DNA of 64,000 bases from Rhodanobacteraceae bacterium (GTDB lineage Bacteria > Pseudomonadota > Gammaproteobacteria > Xanthomonadales > Rhodanobacteraceae): NCBI GenBank assembly GCA_016790075.1, contig JAEUPP010000005.1:1-64000 (forward strand). The letters run 5' to 3'. The notes beneath the pieces are model-generated. The model saw only the letters and a list, made by a program, of their open reading frames with translations, was not told the DNA's origin and made no database searches. A program made the translations under genes and the position numbers. The stretch's first letter is position 1. The number at the start of each line of letters is the position of its first letter. This document shows, piece by piece, positions 25,701 through 37,190 of the stretch.

Positions 25701-26385
25701 GTTGGCGCGCCTGGGCCAAGGTCACACCAGGCGGCAGTGCGGGATTGGCCGCCGTCAGATCGATCCATTCCCAATTGGCCGCTGTATAGAGTGCAGCGGT
25801 ATTGGTAATTCTCCCATTTGCATCAAGCAACAGGGCTGGCGCGGTTGATCGATAGCGGTAGTAACCAGCACCTACCGGGTCTGTCGCACCCGTGCCGCAG
25901 AACCTGGTCGTCGTCACGTCGACCGAACCGAGGCCAGTGTTCGTGTTGGAATTGCGATGGTGCGCAATACCGTTGTTCAGCGCCGTCGGCCAGGTCTGCG
26001 CCGGCATGGATGGGCTGTCCGTCACATCGCCTTCAATAGGTGGGTCGTAGGCGTTGTTCGGGTTGAAATAAACGCCATTCATCGAACGCGAGCGTGGATT
26101 CGTTTCGTCCGTGACATTCGGATCTATGACACCAGCGCAGCGAAACGGACGCCCCCAACCCGCGCCGTCGTAAGGGCGGCGGTCAGGCATGAAGGCGCTA
26201 CCCATGGACCCCGAGTCGTCAAAGGTCAACACGAGGTTCGGCGCAACAGCAGCGGTCAGTTCCGGCGGCGTTGCCAACAGGTCGGTCGTCCACGCGCGCG
26301 CATCCTGCGGCTGGATCGCGCACAGACTTAGCGCGAAGCCAGATCCCAACCAGCGCAAGGAGAACAGACGATTACGCAGTTTCAT
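22723..26385 (-). CDS. pilY1: Type IV pilus tip adhesin/assembly protein PilY1
   Basis: 1220 residues. A signal peptide ([21 protein letters not shown] ... ARA) precedes a von Willebrand A domain whose MIDAS motif DDSGSMGS is at residues 56-62. The C-terminal half is a beta-propeller ([34 protein letters not shown]) with an EF-hand-like calcium loop [15 protein letters not shown] at about 940-955, the site known in PilY1 to control retraction and twitching. The start at 26385 follows GAGGA; upstream in-frame residues overlap pilX and are not homologous. A polyglycine/proline tail segment lies near residue 1200. It follows pilX by 28 bases. The protein acts at the pilus tip and cell surface in adhesion and mechanosensing. 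Confidence 0.95.
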   Translation of the reverse strand: MKLRNRLFSLRWLGSGFALSLCAIQPQDARAWTTDLLATPPELTAAVAPNLVLTFDDSGSMGSAFMPDRRPYDGAGWGRPFRCAGVIDPNVTDETNPRSRSMNGVYFNPNNAYDPPIEGDVTDSPSMPAQTWPTALNNGIAHHRNSNTNTGLGSVDVTTTRFCGTGATDPVGAGYYRYRSTAPALLLDANGRITNTAALYTAANWEWIDLTAANPALPPGVTLAQARQRFVNWHAYYRTRQMAAISAVSHAYRTFGSEVRVAWQNINANRLAATTEIRPFEQQPIAGGIRARFYNWLFNIPAAGGTPNRSALQRVGALFQRNSGTWTNPYWDAELNKELVCRQNFHIQMTDGLWNGDTGISVARRDTEAVTLPDGTNYTASGNPSRIFYNEAAATATTMADLAFYYWSTPLRTDGLFSGTGGLRVPPYLPDKSTNLFGPALAPGADPLLNPEIYWNPANDPARWPHLVQFMIGFGASGTLQNDDATYAKLRGSNAAPATTQWPAPAEGTDDDRKIDDMWHAAINSRGRFFVSNNPAELAQALVDIVSNITARRATATAATVSLPIVTASTEAFKASFDTSDWSGSVAKFAVDQGTGQAVGDALWDAAPLLTARTPASRSIFTWDANSSPRRGIPLLWGSLNSAQRAALEDNPTTTAVDNDNLGSQRVDYLRGERARETVAPFMRRRSSLMGAVINSQPAYLSGPVGLFQDNFPAGSAEAVAAGANGEGATYAKFAASVSRRAPTVFVGSNDGMVHAINALNGQERFAYMPNMLIMNKKAAEYTNPNHSQLVPGVDSRLRLQDVFIRGQWRTVLVGSMRLGGRGVFALDVTDPASFNESNVLWEFSHTSAGGAALGYTYDSANILRLNNGKWVVLVSSGYFPTTNLDPRGEPDPASSDPNKDKTSLFVLDLETGARIAEIQTATAPQSVPLSFGLSTPAAYDIDSNQIDDIAVAGDLVGNLFRFDLSASDPAQWKVDLMFKTYTTTPSQTNATTLPRQPITSMPIALRDTQRNGDAIWVVGTGKYLGKEDRTAIGVASNVGPQAIYGIRDYGTASANYPILPAQLTAQTLTQPSATSRSLTTNAIGTSSRGWAIPLNISSEPGERVVFTAKPIYSLNIAVVNTVIPRGSDPCNPAFRGASIVIDGATGGSPAGLGDGDGVGDQAGPCEGDQCRDPTPRLIGNEFVLPTGAGGGGGGPVGEKTTIKAPPAYRGSWRELLEIL

Positions 26386-26413
26386 GGCTAGTCCTCGAAT
26401 TAGGTAGGCCAGG

Positions 26414-27106
26414 TCAGGGCTGCGCGGCAAAGTTGCCGTCAGTACTGAATGCCGAATAGACGATTTCGGTCAGGCGGATGGCCGCATCGCCATTGCCGCC
26501 CTGACTGCGTGCAGTCACCCGGTAGACGCGGCGCGATGGCGCCTCCGAAGAACCACCTTCCTGCAAGATCGCACCGCCCTGGCGGCCTGCACCGCCGAAG
26601 CCGCCCCTATCGAGCCCTAGATCTTCAAACAACAGGCGAGGCTGCACCGAAATTGAAGCCGTCTCCGTTGGCCCCGTCAGCCCGCTGAGCTGTGGTGTGT
26701 ATTCCATGCTCCCGGCTGTAATCCAGGTGCCTTTGGTGCGGAACAGGTTGACCGGATTGCGCGCTGTATTGTGCGTCGACACACCGGCCTGGTCCCAGGC
26801 GCAGGGCTGGCGCGAGGCACCACCAGTACAGGTCGGGAACGCCATGCCGCCCTGGCCATAGGTCGCCGTGACCGGTGCGTTGTAGACCATGGCTTCGCCG
26901 AAACGTAGCGCACTTTCCGCCCCGAACATGGCGAGCTGACGATTGCGTACGCCGCCAGTCATGCGCTCCTGCAGCAACGAACTGCTGGACGATGCAAGAG
27001 CGAGCAAGGTCAGCAGAATCAGGAACATCAGCGCGACGAACAGCACAGCGCCGCGCTGCCGCTGCGGCAGAACAGGAAGAGAATCGGATCGGATGAAAGT
27101 GATCAT
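26414..27106 (-). CDS. pilX: Type IV pilus minor pilin PilX
   Basis: 230 residues. The N-terminus carries the PilX_N signature (RQRGAVLFVALMFLILLTLLAL), a class of prepilin lacking the usual Glu5 pattern, followed by the QERMTGGVRNRQLAMFGAES segment typical of PilX. The rest is a periplasmic globular domain with one visible cysteine pair (PTCTGG, QPCAWD). It lies 9 bases after pilW and 28 before pilY1. In related systems PilV, PilW, PilX, FimU/FimT and PilY1 form the initiation complex at the pilus tip. Confidence 0.9.
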   Translation of the reverse strand: MITFIRSDSLPVLPQRQRGAVLFVALMFLILLTLLALASSSSSLLQERMTGGVRNRQLAMFGAESALRFGEAMVYNAPVTATYGQGGMAFPTCTGGASRQPCAWDQAGVSTHNTARNPVNLFRTKGTWITAGSMEYTPQLSGLTGPTETASISVQPRLLFEDLGLDRGGFGGAGRQGGAILQEGGSSEAPSRRVYRVTARSQGGNGDAAIRLTEIVYSAFSTDGNFAAQP

Positions 27107-27115
27107 GGCTCGCCT

Positions 27116-28507
27116 TCAGATGCTGCCGTTACGAATCGATACGAGGGTCATAAACTCGCGCCGCATCATGCGTCCCACCGTAAGCCCGGTGACAGGCATG
27201 GTTCCAGAAGGAATCACTGGCTCGGACGTATTGTCGGGCGCATACCAATAGGCCATGTCCTGTGCCGCCATGGCCCCCATGTCATCAACGGTATTGAACA
27301 AGGCATGCACTTCGATGGAACGCAGTGAGCGCCAGAGGCAGGCAGGCTCGCGCCAGGCGCTGTTCGGGCCCAACCTTGAATAGGTGCGCGAAAAGGCGCC
27401 GGCGGGCGGCGAGCAATTGGCCGCGTTGCTGTTGGCCAGAATCTGACCGGCATCGAAATAGGCCATGCCGCCATTGGTGGCATGGGTCACCCCATAAAGA
27501 AAGTCCAGCCGCTCAACTCCCTGTGCGATTTCCTGCGCAACACCGTTTTCCCAGCGCATGAGAGTGGAAATCCGGCGGCCGGCAGCTGCCGGGTTCGGAT
27601 CGGCAGCCAGTTGCAGCCAGTAGCTGACCGTGACGAAATCACGACTGAAATTGAACAGCCTTGCATCACAGGTGCCGTTGCCAGCACCCGGCCTGAACGA
27701 GGTTTCAAACCCCGCAAACAGCCCGGTTGGAGTAAGGACGTTGCCCGCCACGTTGGCCCGAAACACACTCGGCGTGCCCGAACAGTCGCTGACCAGTACC
27801 AGGTCTCCAGAAACAAAATTCGATGTTACCCCGGCTCCCGCACTACCCGGTTCTATCGTCAATCTCGCGTTGTTGCCTGTAGGTGTCCCCGGACCTGCTG
27901 CTGATAGCTCATATTTCCAGCCTACGCCGCGCATATAACTCATCGTCAGCACATCCGTGCCACGTACGCGATTGCCCGCAGCGGTACCGACGGCTGGCAC
28001 GCCATTGGCACCGGTAGGAACAGCCGGGCTACAGGTTCCGCTGCTGCACTCGTAGCCGCGCACAAAATAGGCCGCACTGACCGGGTAGGGTTCGGTGGTG
28101 CTCCAGGAACCCAGCCGGCCAGTCTCAGCACCGAGGCCCCGCAAGATGACGCCGCTGGCGTGGATCATGATCGCCGTACGCGGAAGCATCGCTCCCTGAG
28201 AACCCGCGGCCCAGTTCTCGCGTTCTGCTACCGAGCTCTGGCGAAATAGCGCGCCGGCCATGCGCAGGTCGGCCTCTATACGGCCGGTCGCAAAGCGTCC
28301 GTTCTCCTGCACGCGACCGAGCGCATTCTGCGTACTGCTGCTCCGGTTCGTCGCCATGAACAACGCGACAATGCCGGCGCTGACCAACAGGCCCAGAATC
28401 ATTGCCACCATAAGTTCGATCAGCGACAGACCGGATTGGCGATTCCGCTGCACCAGGCCCGAACACCGTATTCCAGCCGCGCTGTGGTTGCGAGTCGATT
28501 CACTCAT
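27116..28507 (-). CDS. pilW: Type IV pilus minor pilin PilW
   Basis: 463 residues. The prepilin motif is QSGLSLIELMVAMILGLLVSAG after a 30-residue basic leader. The large soluble domain (SYMRGVGWKYELS; FNFSRDFVTVSYWLQL) is typical of PilW proteins, which are longer than other minor pilins. The start at 28507 is chosen because its ATG overlaps the pilV stop by four bases (ATGA), indicating translational coupling; an in-frame ATG 15 bases upstream is possible but less likely. Confidence 0.92.
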   Translation of the reverse strand: MSESTRNHSAAGIRCSGLVQRNRQSGLSLIELMVAMILGLLVSAGIVALFMATNRSSSTQNALGRVQENGRFATGRIEADLRMAGALFRQSSVAERENWAAGSQGAMLPRTAIMIHASGVILRGLGAETGRLGSWSTTEPYPVSAAYFVRGYECSSGTCSPAVPTGANGVPAVGTAAGNRVRGTDVLTMSYMRGVGWKYELSAAGPGTPTGNNARLTIEPGSAGAGVTSNFVSGDLVLVSDCSGTPSVFRANVAGNVLTPTGLFAGFETSFRPGAGNGTCDARLFNFSRDFVTVSYWLQLAADPNPAAAGRRISTLMRWENGVAQEIAQGVERLDFLYGVTHATNGGMAYFDAGQILANSNAANCSPPAGAFSRTYSRLGPNSAWREPACLWRSLRSIEVHALFNTVDDMGAMAAQDMAYWYAPDNTSEPVIPSGTMPVTGLTVGRMMRREFMTLVSIRNGSI

Positions 28508-29016
28508 GGCTGGAACACCCATGCAAAGGTCTGGAAATTCGCCCCGGCGCCACTGTTAAGCGACGACTCCGCCCACCGCATCGTGATCGTGCAAAGGCCG
28601 TTATAGGGCGCCCGGTTCATGATCTGCGCCGGCGGCGGTGCCACGGCGCCAGCGTTGAGTGCACAGCGGATAGTCGCAGTTGGCGCCGGCAGCAGCTGGG
28701 TCATGGAATTACTCCACAACACACTGTCACGCGTGACGATGTCGGTTACCGTGCAGCCCGTCGTGCAAGCCGGTGCGGTGCCGGATACCGGATAGGCCAG
28801 GTTATAGCTGTCAGCCCATAGCGCCGGCATGTTGACGCGCATGCGGTCAGCCATCGATTGAGCGAGAAAACCGGCCTGGCTACGCAGATAGGACGAATGA
28901 TTGGTGCGGACCGAAACCATCAGCAGCCCGGCCATCCCCATAAGGCCGACGCTGAAAATGAGCACCGCCACCAGCACTTCCAGCAACGAAAAACCCCGAT
29001 TCTTGCGGCGTGTCAT
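28504..29016 (-). CDS. pilV: Type IV pilus minor pilin PilV
   Basis: 170 residues. The N-terminus MTRRKNRGFSLLEVLVAVLI is a canonical prepilin peptidase site with Glu5, followed by the PilV-characteristic FSVGLMGMAGLLMVS. Two cysteine pairs are visible (PACTTGC; IRCAL ... GLCTI). It begins 2 bases after the fimT stop and overlaps pilW by 4 bases. Confidence 0.93.
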   Translation of the reverse strand: MTRRKNRGFSLLEVLVAVLIFSVGLMGMAGLLMVSVRTNHSSYLRSQAGFLAQSMADRMRVNMPALWADSYNLAYPVSGTAPACTTGCTVTDIVTRDSVLWSNSMTQLLPAPTATIRCALNAGAVAPPPAQIMNRAPYNGLCTITMRWAESSLNSGAGANFQTFAWVFQP

Positions 29017-29018
29017 GG

Positions 29019-29612
29019 TCAGGTACTCGTGCAGGCTGTAGCGGATGAACCGGACGTGTTCTTGTGCGACGACACGCTACCGCTGGCGCGAACGCGGACA
29101 CGCCGGGATTTGCTGGCATCTCCGGTCGGGTAGCAGATGTTGATATCGAAGCCCGTGGTGGCGAGGGCTCCGTTGGCATTGAAGACGATCCGATTGTCAG
29201 CCCCCGCCGCCGCCTTTGCGTAAACGCGGTACTGCGCTCCGGTGGCAGCGGTCCTGGAAATCACTTCGTCAGCCCCAGGAGCAGCCGCGGGATTGAGTTC
29301 ATAGACGCCGTCGCCATTCCTGTCGGCGATGACTCGCCAGCCGGAACTCCAGTCGGAGGCGCCGCTGTCCGACACGACGGCAACCCGCACCCCGCGACGA
29401 ACGGCTTCCGAACGCGCAATCGACAGCGCGGTAACCAGATCGTTGGTCTGGTTGGATACGTTGGTATTACGGATTACATCGCGGAACATGGGCATCGCCA
29501 GGCCCACAAGGATGGCAAGTATCACCACGGCGATGAAAATTTCGAGCAAGGTGAAACCGCGCTCGGTCTTCCGCCCATGCAGACTTCGGTTGCGCCTATA
29601 GAGAAATGCCAT
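29019..29612 (-). CDS. fimT: GspH/FimT-family pseudopilin
   Basis: 197 residues from the ATG at 29612, which has a strong GAGGG upstream. The prepilin motif is ERGFTLLEIFIAVVILAILV. The GspH domain follows with TALSIARSEAVRRGVRVAV and SSGWRVIADRNGDGVYELN, highly typical of FimT/FimU minor pilins. FimT proteins in this order have been linked to DNA binding during natural transformation, but I cannot show that for this copy. It is the first gene of the pilus operon, 230 bases downstream of ispH; I could not identify its promoter. Confidence 0.9.
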   Translation of the reverse strand: MAFLYRRNRSLHGRKTERGFTLLEIFIAVVILAILVGLAMPMFRDVIRNTNVSNQTNDLVTALSIARSEAVRRGVRVAVVSDSGASDWSSGWRVIADRNGDGVYELNPAAAPGADEVISRTAATGAQYRVYAKAAAGADNRIVFNANGALATTGFDINICYPTGDASKSRRVRVRASGSVSSHKNTSGSSATACTST

Positions 29613-29843
29613 AAGTCCCTCTGTCAAGACGAAATAGCGCGTAGCTATCCGAGACTGGAAGCTAGCCGCCGCTCACAACACGTGCAAGATTCAGCCCTGC
29701 GCGAGGTAGCAAACGACAGATGAACGGGCAGAGTCGCCGCCACGCCAATCTGCCGCCTCGCCGCCCCCTGTGAACCCGCACTCAACCAACCTGAACGAGT
29801 CCCCGAGCCGCGTGGGCGGAGCCGACAATGACGGCGGGCAAGA

Positions 29844-30794
29844 CTAACCGACGAGCTGGATGCGGAGTTCGCGCGGCAGCGCGAAAGTGATGGTCTCCGC
29901 AGCCCCGGACAGCTCGCGCACAGTACGCCCCCCCGCAGCCTGCAGGCGGGCAACAACGTCCTTGACCAGTGTTTCCGGCGCCGAAGCGCCAGCCGTGACG
30001 CCGATTCGCGAGCGGCCAATCAGCCATTCGTCGCGAATATCGTCCGCGCCGTCGATCAGATAGGCGGGCACGCCTTGTTTCTCGGCAAGTTCACGCAGCC
30101 GGTTCGAGTTGGAGCTGTTGACCGACCCCACGACGAGCACGAGATCACATTGCTGGCCGAGCTCCCGCACCGCGTCCTGGCGGTTCTGCGTGGCATAGCA
30201 AATATCATCGTGACGCGGCCCGAGCACCTTGGGAAAGTGAGCACGCAGTGCATCAATCACGGCCCTGGTGTCGTCAACCGACAGCGTCGTCTGCGTCACA
30301 TAGGCGATATGGTCCGGGCTGCGCGGCCTGAGCCGTGCGACATCTTCAGGCGTTTCAACGAGATAGATCTCGCCCACCGCGCCAGATTTCATCCACTGCC
30401 CCAGCGTGCCTTCGACTTCGGGATGCCCCGCATGACCGATAAGCACGACATCACGACCGGCCTTGCAGTGGCTGGACACTTCTATGTGTACTTTTGTCAC
30501 CAGCGGGCAGGTCGCGTCGAACACACGCAGTCCGCGCCGGTCTGCTTCCGCCCGCACGGCTTTGGATACCCCGTGTGCGCTGAAAATGACCGTGGCGTCA
30601 TCGGGTACCTCGTCGAGTTCGTCGACAAACACCGCACCGCGAGAGCGCAGCCCCTCTACCACGAACCGGTTATGTACGACCTCATGCCGCACATAGATCG
30701 GCGCACCGAAGACCTCGAGCGCACGATCGACGATCTCGATAGCCCGATCGACGCCGGCGCAGAAACCTCGCGGGTTGGCAAGCAGTACTTCCAT
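29844..30794 (-). CDS. ispH: 4-hydroxy-3-methylbut-2-enyl diphosphate reductase IspH
   Basis: 316 residues, full length. It catalyses the last step of the MEP isoprenoid pathway, giving IPP and DMAPP, using a [4Fe-4S] cluster. The three cluster cysteines are present: Cys12 (NPRGFCAGV), Cys96 (DATCPLV) and Cys199 ([11 protein letters not shown]). Substrate-binding histidines occur in RHEVVHN and FSAHGV, and a catalytic Glu-containing [10 protein letters not shown] loop follows. It lies 32 bases downstream of lspA on the same strand, the usual ileS-lspA-ispH order. Confidence 0.97.
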   Translation of the reverse strand: MEVLLANPRGFCAGVDRAIEIVDRALEVFGAPIYVRHEVVHNRFVVEGLRSRGAVFVDELDEVPDDATVIFSAHGVSKAVRAEADRRGLRVFDATCPLVTKVHIEVSSHCKAGRDVVLIGHAGHPEVEGTLGQWMKSGAVGEIYLVETPEDVARLRPRSPDHIAYVTQTTLSVDDTRAVIDALRAHFPKVLGPRHDDICYATQNRQDAVRELGQQCDLVLVVGSVNSSNSNRLRELAEKQGVPAYLIDGADDIRDEWLIGRSRIGVTAGASAPETLVKDVVARLQAAGGRTVRELSGAAETITFALPRELRIQLVG

Positions 30795-30826
30795 GATGGG
30801 TCAGTGACTGGGTTGGGGGGCGCCGA

Positions 30827-31342
30827 TTATCGCCCCTGCTCCTGCGCTTTCCCACCGCGCAAGCTCAGCAAGGCCAGCAGCACAGCACCGACCGAGATTG
30901 CCGAGTCAGCAATATTGAACGTCGGAAACGCCCAGTCGCCGTGATAGACCTGGATAAAGTCAACCACATGGCCGTAACGTAGCCGGTCGATCAGGTTGCC
31001 TATCGCACCGCCGATCACCAGTGCCAGCGGCAACGCGGTCAGCCAGTCGCGCCGCGGCGTACGCGCCAGCCAGACAGCCAGCACGGCGCTGATACCGATG
31101 GCGAGCACGCCAAACCCCCAGCGCTGCCAGCCGCCAGCGTCGGCGAGGAAACTGAACGCCGCACCGGTGTTGAACGCGAGCGTCCAGTTCAGGAATCCCG
31201 CCACGACGGGAATCGGCACGCCCTCCTGCAGGTGGGCGAGCACGATTTGCTTGGTCCATTGGTCGGCGATGACCAGTACCAGTGACAACCACAGCCAGAC
31301 CAGTGCACTGGGCCGCGGCAAAGGAGCAGCAAGCGCGGCCAT
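30827..31342 (-). CDS. lspA: Lipoprotein signal peptidase LspA
   Basis: 171 residues. This inner-membrane aspartyl protease removes signal peptides from prolipoproteins, and would process the lipoproteins encoded in this window. Four membrane segments are apparent. The catalytic aspartates lie in [16 protein letters not shown] and [11 protein letters not shown]. The start at 31342 is chosen because TGATG joins the ileS stop and this ATG (1-base overlap). A longer in-frame reading to 31459 is only antisense-like extension inside ileS. Confidence 0.95.
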   Translation of the reverse strand: MAALAAPLPRPSALVWLWLSLVLVIADQWTKQIVLAHLQEGVPIPVVAGFLNWTLAFNTGAAFSFLADAGGWQRWGFGVLAIGISAVLAVWLARTPRRDWLTALPLALVIGGAIGNLIDRLRYGHVVDFIQVYHGDWAFPTFNIADSAISVGAVLLALLSLRGGKAQEQGR

Positions 31343-34287
31343 CAGAAATAGCGCCGCTGTTCGCCGCCACCGTCGACATTTTCGACGCAGCGGGCGCAGA
31401 GTTCCGGGTGCGATGCATGGGCACCAACCTCCGGGCGGTAGTGCCAGCAGCGCACGCACTTGGCCGCCGCGCTGACCTTGGCGACGATCCAGACCTCGTG
31501 ATCGGGAATGTCAGCCCGGGCCGCCAGGGTAGTCGGCGCCGACTCATCGTCGACAAACGATTCAAATCCAAGCTTGGCCGCAACGATGTCATAGACCGGA
31601 CGATCGCGCAGGGCGGCGAGCGCCAGCTGCGAGGTGATGAAGCCGAAACGCAGTTCGTCGGCTACTTCGGCGAACCGGTCTCGCTGGTCAACATCGAGGT
31701 AGAGCGTTACTTCTGCCTCAAGCGAGGCGCCGATCACGCCAAGCACACGCATTCCTTCCAGCACCTTGGCGGTGGCCGAACGTATCGCCAGCAGATCGTT
31801 CCACCACTGCCGCTGCTGCAGCGAGCCTTGCGTCGCGGACAGGCCGTCGTAATACGTCGTGAAGAACACCGACTCGTCACGCGCTCCGGGCATTGCCGCC
31901 CAGATTTCCTCGGCGGTAAAGCTCAGAATCGGCGCAAGCCAGCGCACCAGCGCCTCGAGAATGTGGTACATCGCACTCTGCGCCGAACGGCGGCCGCGGC
32001 TCGCCGTCGGCATCGTATAGAGGCGGTCTTTGGTGATATCGAGATAAAGTGCACCCATCTCATTGGTGCAGAAATTCTGCACGCGCTGCACGATCTCGGG
32101 AAAATCGTAACGCTCGTACGCGGCGATGATCGCCTGCTGCGCATCAAAGGCCTGCTGCACGGCCCACTGATCCAGCAGCAGCAACTCCTCCACCGCGACC
32201 AGATGCTGAGTCGGGTCGAAACCGTGCAGATTGCCGAGCAGGAACCGGGCCGTATTGCGGATACGGCGATAGGCGTCCGCAACACGCTTGAGGATCTCGT
32301 CGGACATCGACATTTCATTGCGGTAGTCGGTCGACGCCACCCAGAGGCGCAATATGTCTGCGCCGTAATTCTTCATTACATCCTGAGGCTCGACGCCGTT
32401 ACCGAGCGACTTCGACATCTTGCGGCCACGCTCGTCCACCGTAAAACCGTGGGTGAGTACTTCAGCATAGGGCGCATGCCGATACATCGCGGCAGAAGTC
32501 AGCAATGACGAATGGAACCACCCACGGTGCTGGTCTGAGCCTTCGAGGTACATGACCTTGTCTTCAGGCCCATCGGTGGCCAGTTCCGGCCGCTCGGCAA
32601 GCACACCGCGATGAGTCACTCCAGAATCGAACCAGACGTCGAGCACGTCAGTGACTTTTTCGTACTGGTCCGCCTCGCTGCCCAGCAGATCGGCCGTGGA
32701 CAGCGCGTACCAGGCATCGATGCCCCCCTGCTCCATGCGCAGCGCGATCTGCTCGAACAGCTCGACACTGCGCGGATGTGGCAGCTGCGTGACCTTGTCC
32801 ACGAACAGCGTGATCGGCACTCCCCAGGTGCGCTGGCGCGAAATGCACCAGTCCGGGCGGCCTGCAATCATGCTCGTGATGCGCTCCTCACCCCAGCCCG
32901 GGATCCAGCGCACCTGCTTGATGGCCGCCAGCGCGTCAGCACGCAGGCCGGCTTTTTCCATGCTGATGAACCACTGCGGCGTGGCGCGGAACGCAACTGG
33001 CGTCTTGTGCCGCCAGCAGTGCGGATAGCTGTGCTGGATCGTCAGTGAAGCCAGCAACCTGCCGTGTCCGGCGACAAGTTCCAAGATGCTGCTGTTGGCC
33101 TTCCAGATGTACTGCCCTTCGACCAGCGGGGTGCCCGGCAGGTAAACGCCATTGCCACCGACCGGGTTGAGTTCGGACGGGCTGTATTTGTCCACGAGTC
33201 CATATTTCTGGCCAACGGCGAAGTCCTCGACGCCATGGCCCGGCGCGGTATGCACGGCGCCCGTGCCATCTTCGGCCGACACGTGGTCGCCGACAAGCAG
33301 GCTGACCTGGCGTTCGGCATAGAAAGGATGCTGCAAGAGCTGGTGCTCAAGTTCGCGCCCGAGGACCGCGCGACCATGCACTACAGCCGCGCCGTCGACC
33401 GCGCTGCCGTAGCGCTGGGCACAACGGTCGGCCAAGGCTGCTGCCACGACAAGCAGCACACGCCTGCCGTCCCGCGGCAGCGCCTCGATCAAGCGATACT
33501 CCAGCTCCGGCCCCAGCGTGACCGCGAGGCTGGCCGGAAGCGTCCACGGCGTGGTGGTCCAGATCGGCACGGCGACGATCGCATCGGTGTCACGCGGCGC
33601 ATCAAACAATGCCGCTACACCTGCCGGGTCGATGGCGTCATAGGCGACATCGATCGCCGGCGAACTCTTGTCGGCATATTCGATCTCCGCCTCAGCCAGC
33701 GCCGAGCCGCAATCAAAGCACCAGTGCACCGGCTTGAAACCACGCGTAACGTGACCGTTGGCGTAGATCATCGCCAACGCCCGTACCATGTCAGCCTCGA
33801 ATCGCGCATCCATTGTGCGATACGGGCGTTCCCAGTCGCCCAGCACGCCCAGGCGCTTGAAATCGGCGCGCTGCAAGTCGATTTGCTGAGTGGCGTATTC
33901 ACGGCATTTCTGCCGGAACGTCACCGCATCGACCTTCTGGCCGACCTTGCCGATCTTTTTCTCTACCGCAATTTCTATGGGCAGCCCATGGCAGTCCCAA
34001 CCCGGCACATAGGGTGAGCGGTAGCCCGCCATAAGTTTGGACTTGACCACCGTATCCTTGAGGATCTTGTTCAGCGCATGCCCTAGATGGATCACACCGT
34101 TTGCATACGGTGGACCGTCATGCAGCACGAACGCGCGCTGGCGTGACGCGGTCTTTTCCTGAATCTGCTGATAGCGCCGCTGCGACTCCCATTCGGCCAG
34201 CATGGCAGGCTCGCGTTTGGCAAGGTCGGCCTTCATCGCAAAGCGGGTTTCCGGCAGGTTGATCGTATTCTTGTAGTCAGTCGTCAC
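31342..34287 (-). CDS. ileS: Isoleucyl-tRNA synthetase
   Basis: 981 residues, slightly longer than the 938 of Escherichia coli. It charges tRNA-Ile in the cytoplasm. The HIGH motif is HLGH at 67-70 ([17 protein letters not shown]), the KMSKS motif is [10 protein letters not shown] at about 620, the CP1 editing domain lies between ([17 protein letters not shown]), and a C-terminal zinc finger is visible ([13 protein letters not shown] ... CARCVENV). The 5' end is 3 bases from the ribF stop and the 3' end overlaps lspA by one base. Confidence 0.97.
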   Translation of the reverse strand: MTTDYKNTINLPETRFAMKADLAKREPAMLAEWESQRRYQQIQEKTASRQRAFVLHDGPPYANGVIHLGHALNKILKDTVVKSKLMAGYRSPYVPGWDCHGLPIEIAVEKKIGKVGQKVDAVTFRQKCREYATQQIDLQRADFKRLGVLGDWERPYRTMDARFEADMVRALAMIYANGHVTRGFKPVHWCFDCGSALAEAEIEYADKSSPAIDVAYDAIDPAGVAALFDAPRDTDAIVAVPIWTTTPWTLPASLAVTLGPELEYRLIEALPRDGRRVLLVVAAALADRCAQRYGSAVDGAAVVHGRAVLGRELEHQLLQHPFYAERQVSLLVGDHVSAEDGTGAVHTAPGHGVEDFAVGQKYGLVDKYSPSELNPVGGNGVYLPGTPLVEGQYIWKANSSILELVAGHGRLLASLTIQHSYPHCWRHKTPVAFRATPQWFISMEKAGLRADALAAIKQVRWIPGWGEERITSMIAGRPDWCISRQRTWGVPITLFVDKVTQLPHPRSVELFEQIALRMEQGGIDAWYALSTADLLGSEADQYEKVTDVLDVWFDSGVTHRGVLAERPELATDGPEDKVMYLEGSDQHRGWFHSSLLTSAAMYRHAPYAEVLTHGFTVDERGRKMSKSLGNGVEPQDVMKNYGADILRLWVASTDYRNEMSMSDEILKRVADAYRRIRNTARFLLGNLHGFDPTQHLVAVEELLLLDQWAVQQAFDAQQAIIAAYERYDFPEIVQRVQNFCTNEMGALYLDITKDRLYTMPTASRGRRSAQSAMYHILEALVRWLAPILSFTAEEIWAAMPGARDESVFFTTYYDGLSATQGSLQQRQWWNDLLAIRSATAKVLEGMRVLGVIGASLEAEVTLYLDVDQRDRFAEVADELRFGFITSQLALAALRDRPVYDIVAAKLGFESFVDDESAPTTLAARADIPDHEVWIVAKVSAAAKCVRCWHYRPEVGAHASHPELCARCVENVDGGGEQRRYF

Positions 34288-34290
34288 GGT

Positions 34291-35241
34291 TCAGGCTCCG
34301 GCGGCCGCTGCAGCGGTAGCGCCCAAGATGCGCCGCGCAGCCGCGGCGTCAGCATCGATTTGCCGGACCATGCTGGCAAGGTCCGGGAATTTTTCCTCGT
34401 TACGCAGTTTTGCAACAAATTCCACTTCAATACGCCGGCCGTAGAGATCGCCGTCATAGTCAAACAGGTGCGCCTCCAGCAGCGGCTCCTTGCCCGCCAC
34501 CGTCGGCCGCACGCCGAGGCTCGCCACTCCTGGATGTGCATACAGCCCCACACCGTTCACGCGGACGGCGAAAATGCCCGCAAGCGGGGCCAGGCGCCGG
34601 CCCAGACGCAGGTTCGCCGTCGGGTAGCCAAGCTGCCGGCCCAGTTGCTGGCCGTGAACGACCTTGCCGTCGATCGCAAACGGCCGTCCCAGCAGGCGCG
34701 CGACGGCGTCAAACCGACTTTCAGCGAGCAGCGCCCGAATTCGGGAACTCGACACGCGCTCCCCATCAGCAGGAAACGGCGGCAATTCGCGCGCTGCAAA
34801 ACCATGGTTTTCACCAAACCGCCGCAACAGCGCGATGTCGCCGCGGCGGTCATGGCCAAAGCGAAAGTCCTTCCCGACCAGCACCTCGCGCGCTGCAAGC
34901 CGGCCGACGAGCACTTCAGCGACAAACGCTTCGGCGCTCATCGTGGCCAGCTCGGCATTAAAACGCAGCAACAGCAGTTGCGTCACTCCGGCGCCGAATA
35001 GCTGCGTAATCTTGTCGCGCGCCGAGGACAGCCGCGCGAGCCCGCCGCGGGCGAAGAACTCGCGCGGAACCGGCTCGAAGCTGATCGCGGCCGGATCCAG
35101 GTTCAACTCGACAGCGCGGCGGCAGACGTGGTCAAGCACATAGCGATGACCGCGATGCACGCCGTCGAATGCGCCGATACAGACCACACTGCCGCGCGGC
35201 GCGAGCACAGGGCCGGCGACGTCACGGGACAGCGTATGCAT
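34291..35241 (-). CDS. ribF: Bifunctional riboflavin kinase/FAD synthetase
   Basis: 316 residues. It converts riboflavin to FMN and FAD. The N-terminal FAD synthetase carries the nucleotidyltransferase GAFDGVHRGHRYVLDH motif and the GKDFRFGHDRRGD segment. The C-terminal flavokinase carries GRQLGYPTANL and HLFDYDGDLYGRRIEVEF. ATG 35241 (MHTLSRDVAGPVLAPRGS) best fits the family N-terminus; an ATG 18 bases upstream is an alternative, and neither has a strong ribosome binding site. It is followed after 3 bases by ileS, the common proteobacterial order. The C-terminal tail is alanine-rich. Confidence 0.95.
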   Translation of the reverse strand: MHTLSRDVAGPVLAPRGSVVCIGAFDGVHRGHRYVLDHVCRRAVELNLDPAAISFEPVPREFFARGGLARLSSARDKITQLFGAGVTQLLLLRFNAELATMSAEAFVAEVLVGRLAAREVLVGKDFRFGHDRRGDIALLRRFGENHGFAARELPPFPADGERVSSSRIRALLAESRFDAVARLLGRPFAIDGKVVHGQQLGRQLGYPTANLRLGRRLAPLAGIFAVRVNGVGLYAHPGVASLGVRPTVAGKEPLLEAHLFDYDGDLYGRRIEVEFVAKLRNEEKFPDLASMVRQIDADAAAARRILGATAAAAAGA

Positions 35242-35286
35242 TGGCGGGAGTATAGCCATTGGCTGCAGGCCGTGGGCCAGGCCCGG

Positions 35287-36894
35287 CTAGTACGCGCGCA
35301 GTTCACGCAGGCGGAAACCCTGCGCAAACAGGACCGCGCCATAGACCAGTGCGCCACCGCCGACCAGCCCACCGAGCTGCAGGATGCGCTGCCAGGTCGG
35401 GATTTCCGTCCATGTCGAGGCATAGCGCAGCCCGAACAGCAGCACCGCAGCCATCATTGCGGACGCCAGACCGATACGCAGCAGATGGCGGCCCCAACCA
35501 GGTTCGTGCCGATAGATTCCGGCCCGCGCCAGCGCATGCCAAAGTTGCGCGAGATTGAGATAACCGGCCAGCGCGCTGGCGAGCGCCAATGCCATATGCA
35601 ATCCCGGCACACGCGCTAGCGCCTCGATCCACCCCGCGTCCAGGTCGGCCGGCTTATGCCAAAGAGCAAACAACGCGGCAACGAAAATCAGGTTCAGCAA
35701 CATGTTGGCCACCATGGCGACAATACCCGCACGCACCGGCGTACGCGTGTCGCCACGCGCATAAAACGCCGGCGCGACGACCTTCACGAGCACAAACGCC
35801 GGCAGGCCGAAGCTCAGCGCCGAGAGACTCAGGCTCGCCATCGCCACATCGTGTGGTGTGAACTTGCCATGAAAGAACAGGGTGGCCACCAACGGTTCGG
35901 CCAGCACGACCAGCCCCAGCATGGCCGGCATTGCGATCAACAACGCCGTACGCAAGCCCCAGTCCAGCGCGCGCGAAAATCCGGCCGCGTCCGTGACTAC
36001 ATGATGGCGCGACAGGCTCGGCAGGATGACCGTACCCAGCGCCACTCCAAACAAACCGAGCGGAAACTCCAGCAAGCGATCGCTTTGCCCCAGCCAGGTC
36101 TGGGAACCGGTGATCAGGTACGAGGCGATAACCGTATCAAGCAGCAGGTTGATCTGCGCAACGGAAGACCCGAACAGGGTCGGCAGCATGATTTGCCGTA
36201 TGCGCTTGACCTGCGGGTGGCTCCAACCCCAGCGCGGCCAGACCAGCAGACCGAGGCGCTTGAGCGCCGGCAGCAGAAACAGCAATTGCAGCAAGCCGGC
36301 AGCGAAGATCGCCCAGCCTACGGCCAGTATAGGTACGTCAAACTGCGGCGCGGCCCAGAGCGCACCGACTATCCAGCATAGATTGAGTATGACCGGCGCC
36401 AGCGCCGGGAGCGCGAAGCGATGGAACGCATTGAGCACCGCGCCCGCCAACGCCGTCAGCGAGACGAACAGCAGGAACGGGAACGTAATGCGCAACAGGT
36501 CCGCGGTCAGTGCGAACTTCTCCGGTTCATCGGCTGCGCCCGAGGCGAACAAATGCACGACCCAGTCGGCACCCAGCACACCCAGCGCAGTGACAAGCAG
36601 CAGGATTGCGCCCAGCGTACCGGCTGTGCTTGCAATGACGTCGCGTAGCGCTTCCGGTGACTGCTTCTCCTTGACCTCGGTCAGCACCGGCACGAAGGCC
36701 AGCGAGAACGAACCTTCGGCAAACAGCCGGCGCAGGAAATTCGGAATACGAAACGCGATATTGAAAGCATCCGTAACCATGCCGGCACCGAATGCAGCCG
36801 ACATGGCCACTTCGCGTGCCAGCCCCAGCAGCCGCGAGATAAAGGTCATGCCGCTAAAGGACATCAAGGAACGCAGCAGACTCGGGGCTTTCAA
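35287..36894 (-). CDS. murJ: Lipid II flippase MurJ (MviN)
   Basis: 535 residues with the chosen TTG start. This MOP-superfamily protein with about 14 membrane segments flips lipid II across the inner membrane, supplying enzymes such as MrcB. Family signatures are [42 protein letters not shown] and [20 protein letters not shown]. The TTG at 36894 has GGAG at good spacing and gives the conserved start [13 protein letters not shown]; an in-frame ATG at 36942 would add 16 residues. The gene is divergent from rpsT and is followed 45 bases later by ribF. Confidence 0.93.
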   Translation of the reverse strand: MKAPSLLRSLMSFSGMTFISRLLGLAREVAMSAAFGAGMVTDAFNIAFRIPNFLRRLFAEGSFSLAFVPVLTEVKEKQSPEALRDVIASTAGTLGAILLLVTALGVLGADWVVHLFASGAADEPEKFALTADLLRITFPFLLFVSLTALAGAVLNAFHRFALPALAPVILNLCWIVGALWAAPQFDVPILAVGWAIFAAGLLQLLFLLPALKRLGLLVWPRWGWSHPQVKRIRQIMLPTLFGSSVAQINLLLDTVIASYLITGSQTWLGQSDRLLEFPLGLFGVALGTVILPSLSRHHVVTDAAGFSRALDWGLRTALLIAMPAMLGLVVLAEPLVATLFFHGKFTPHDVAMASLSLSALSFGLPAFVLVKVVAPAFYARGDTRTPVRAGIVAMVANMLLNLIFVAALFALWHKPADLDAGWIEALARVPGLHMALALASALAGYLNLAQLWHALARAGIYRHEPGWGRHLLRIGLASAMMAAVLLFGLRYASTWTEIPTWQRILQLGGLVGGGALVYGAVLFAQGFRLRELRAY

Positions 36895-37190
36895 CGCATC
36901 ACTCCACAAGGCCTGAACAGGTATTGGCAACACGGCACCCATGCCCTGCTGCTGGTCTTCGCAATCTCCACCGGACACGTGTCTTGCGCATCCGGCTGCG
37001 CGCTTCGCTAAAAGGCAAAGCAACCCAACGCCAAACTCCCCGGCACGACCGGCAGCTCCGGACATCGCTGATCAACGCAGCCCCACAGGGCCGTGGATGC
37101 CGACATGAACTGCCTAGTTTACGGCCACCGGGCACCGCCGCGCCGCCGGAGTCCAACGACCGTCCACTGCAACAAACTGCGAAGCCCGAG

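Noticed and set aside
31282..32508. 408-codon plus-strand open frame
   Set aside because: Antisense to ileS and the lspA start; the ileS motifs on the other strand are unambiguous.
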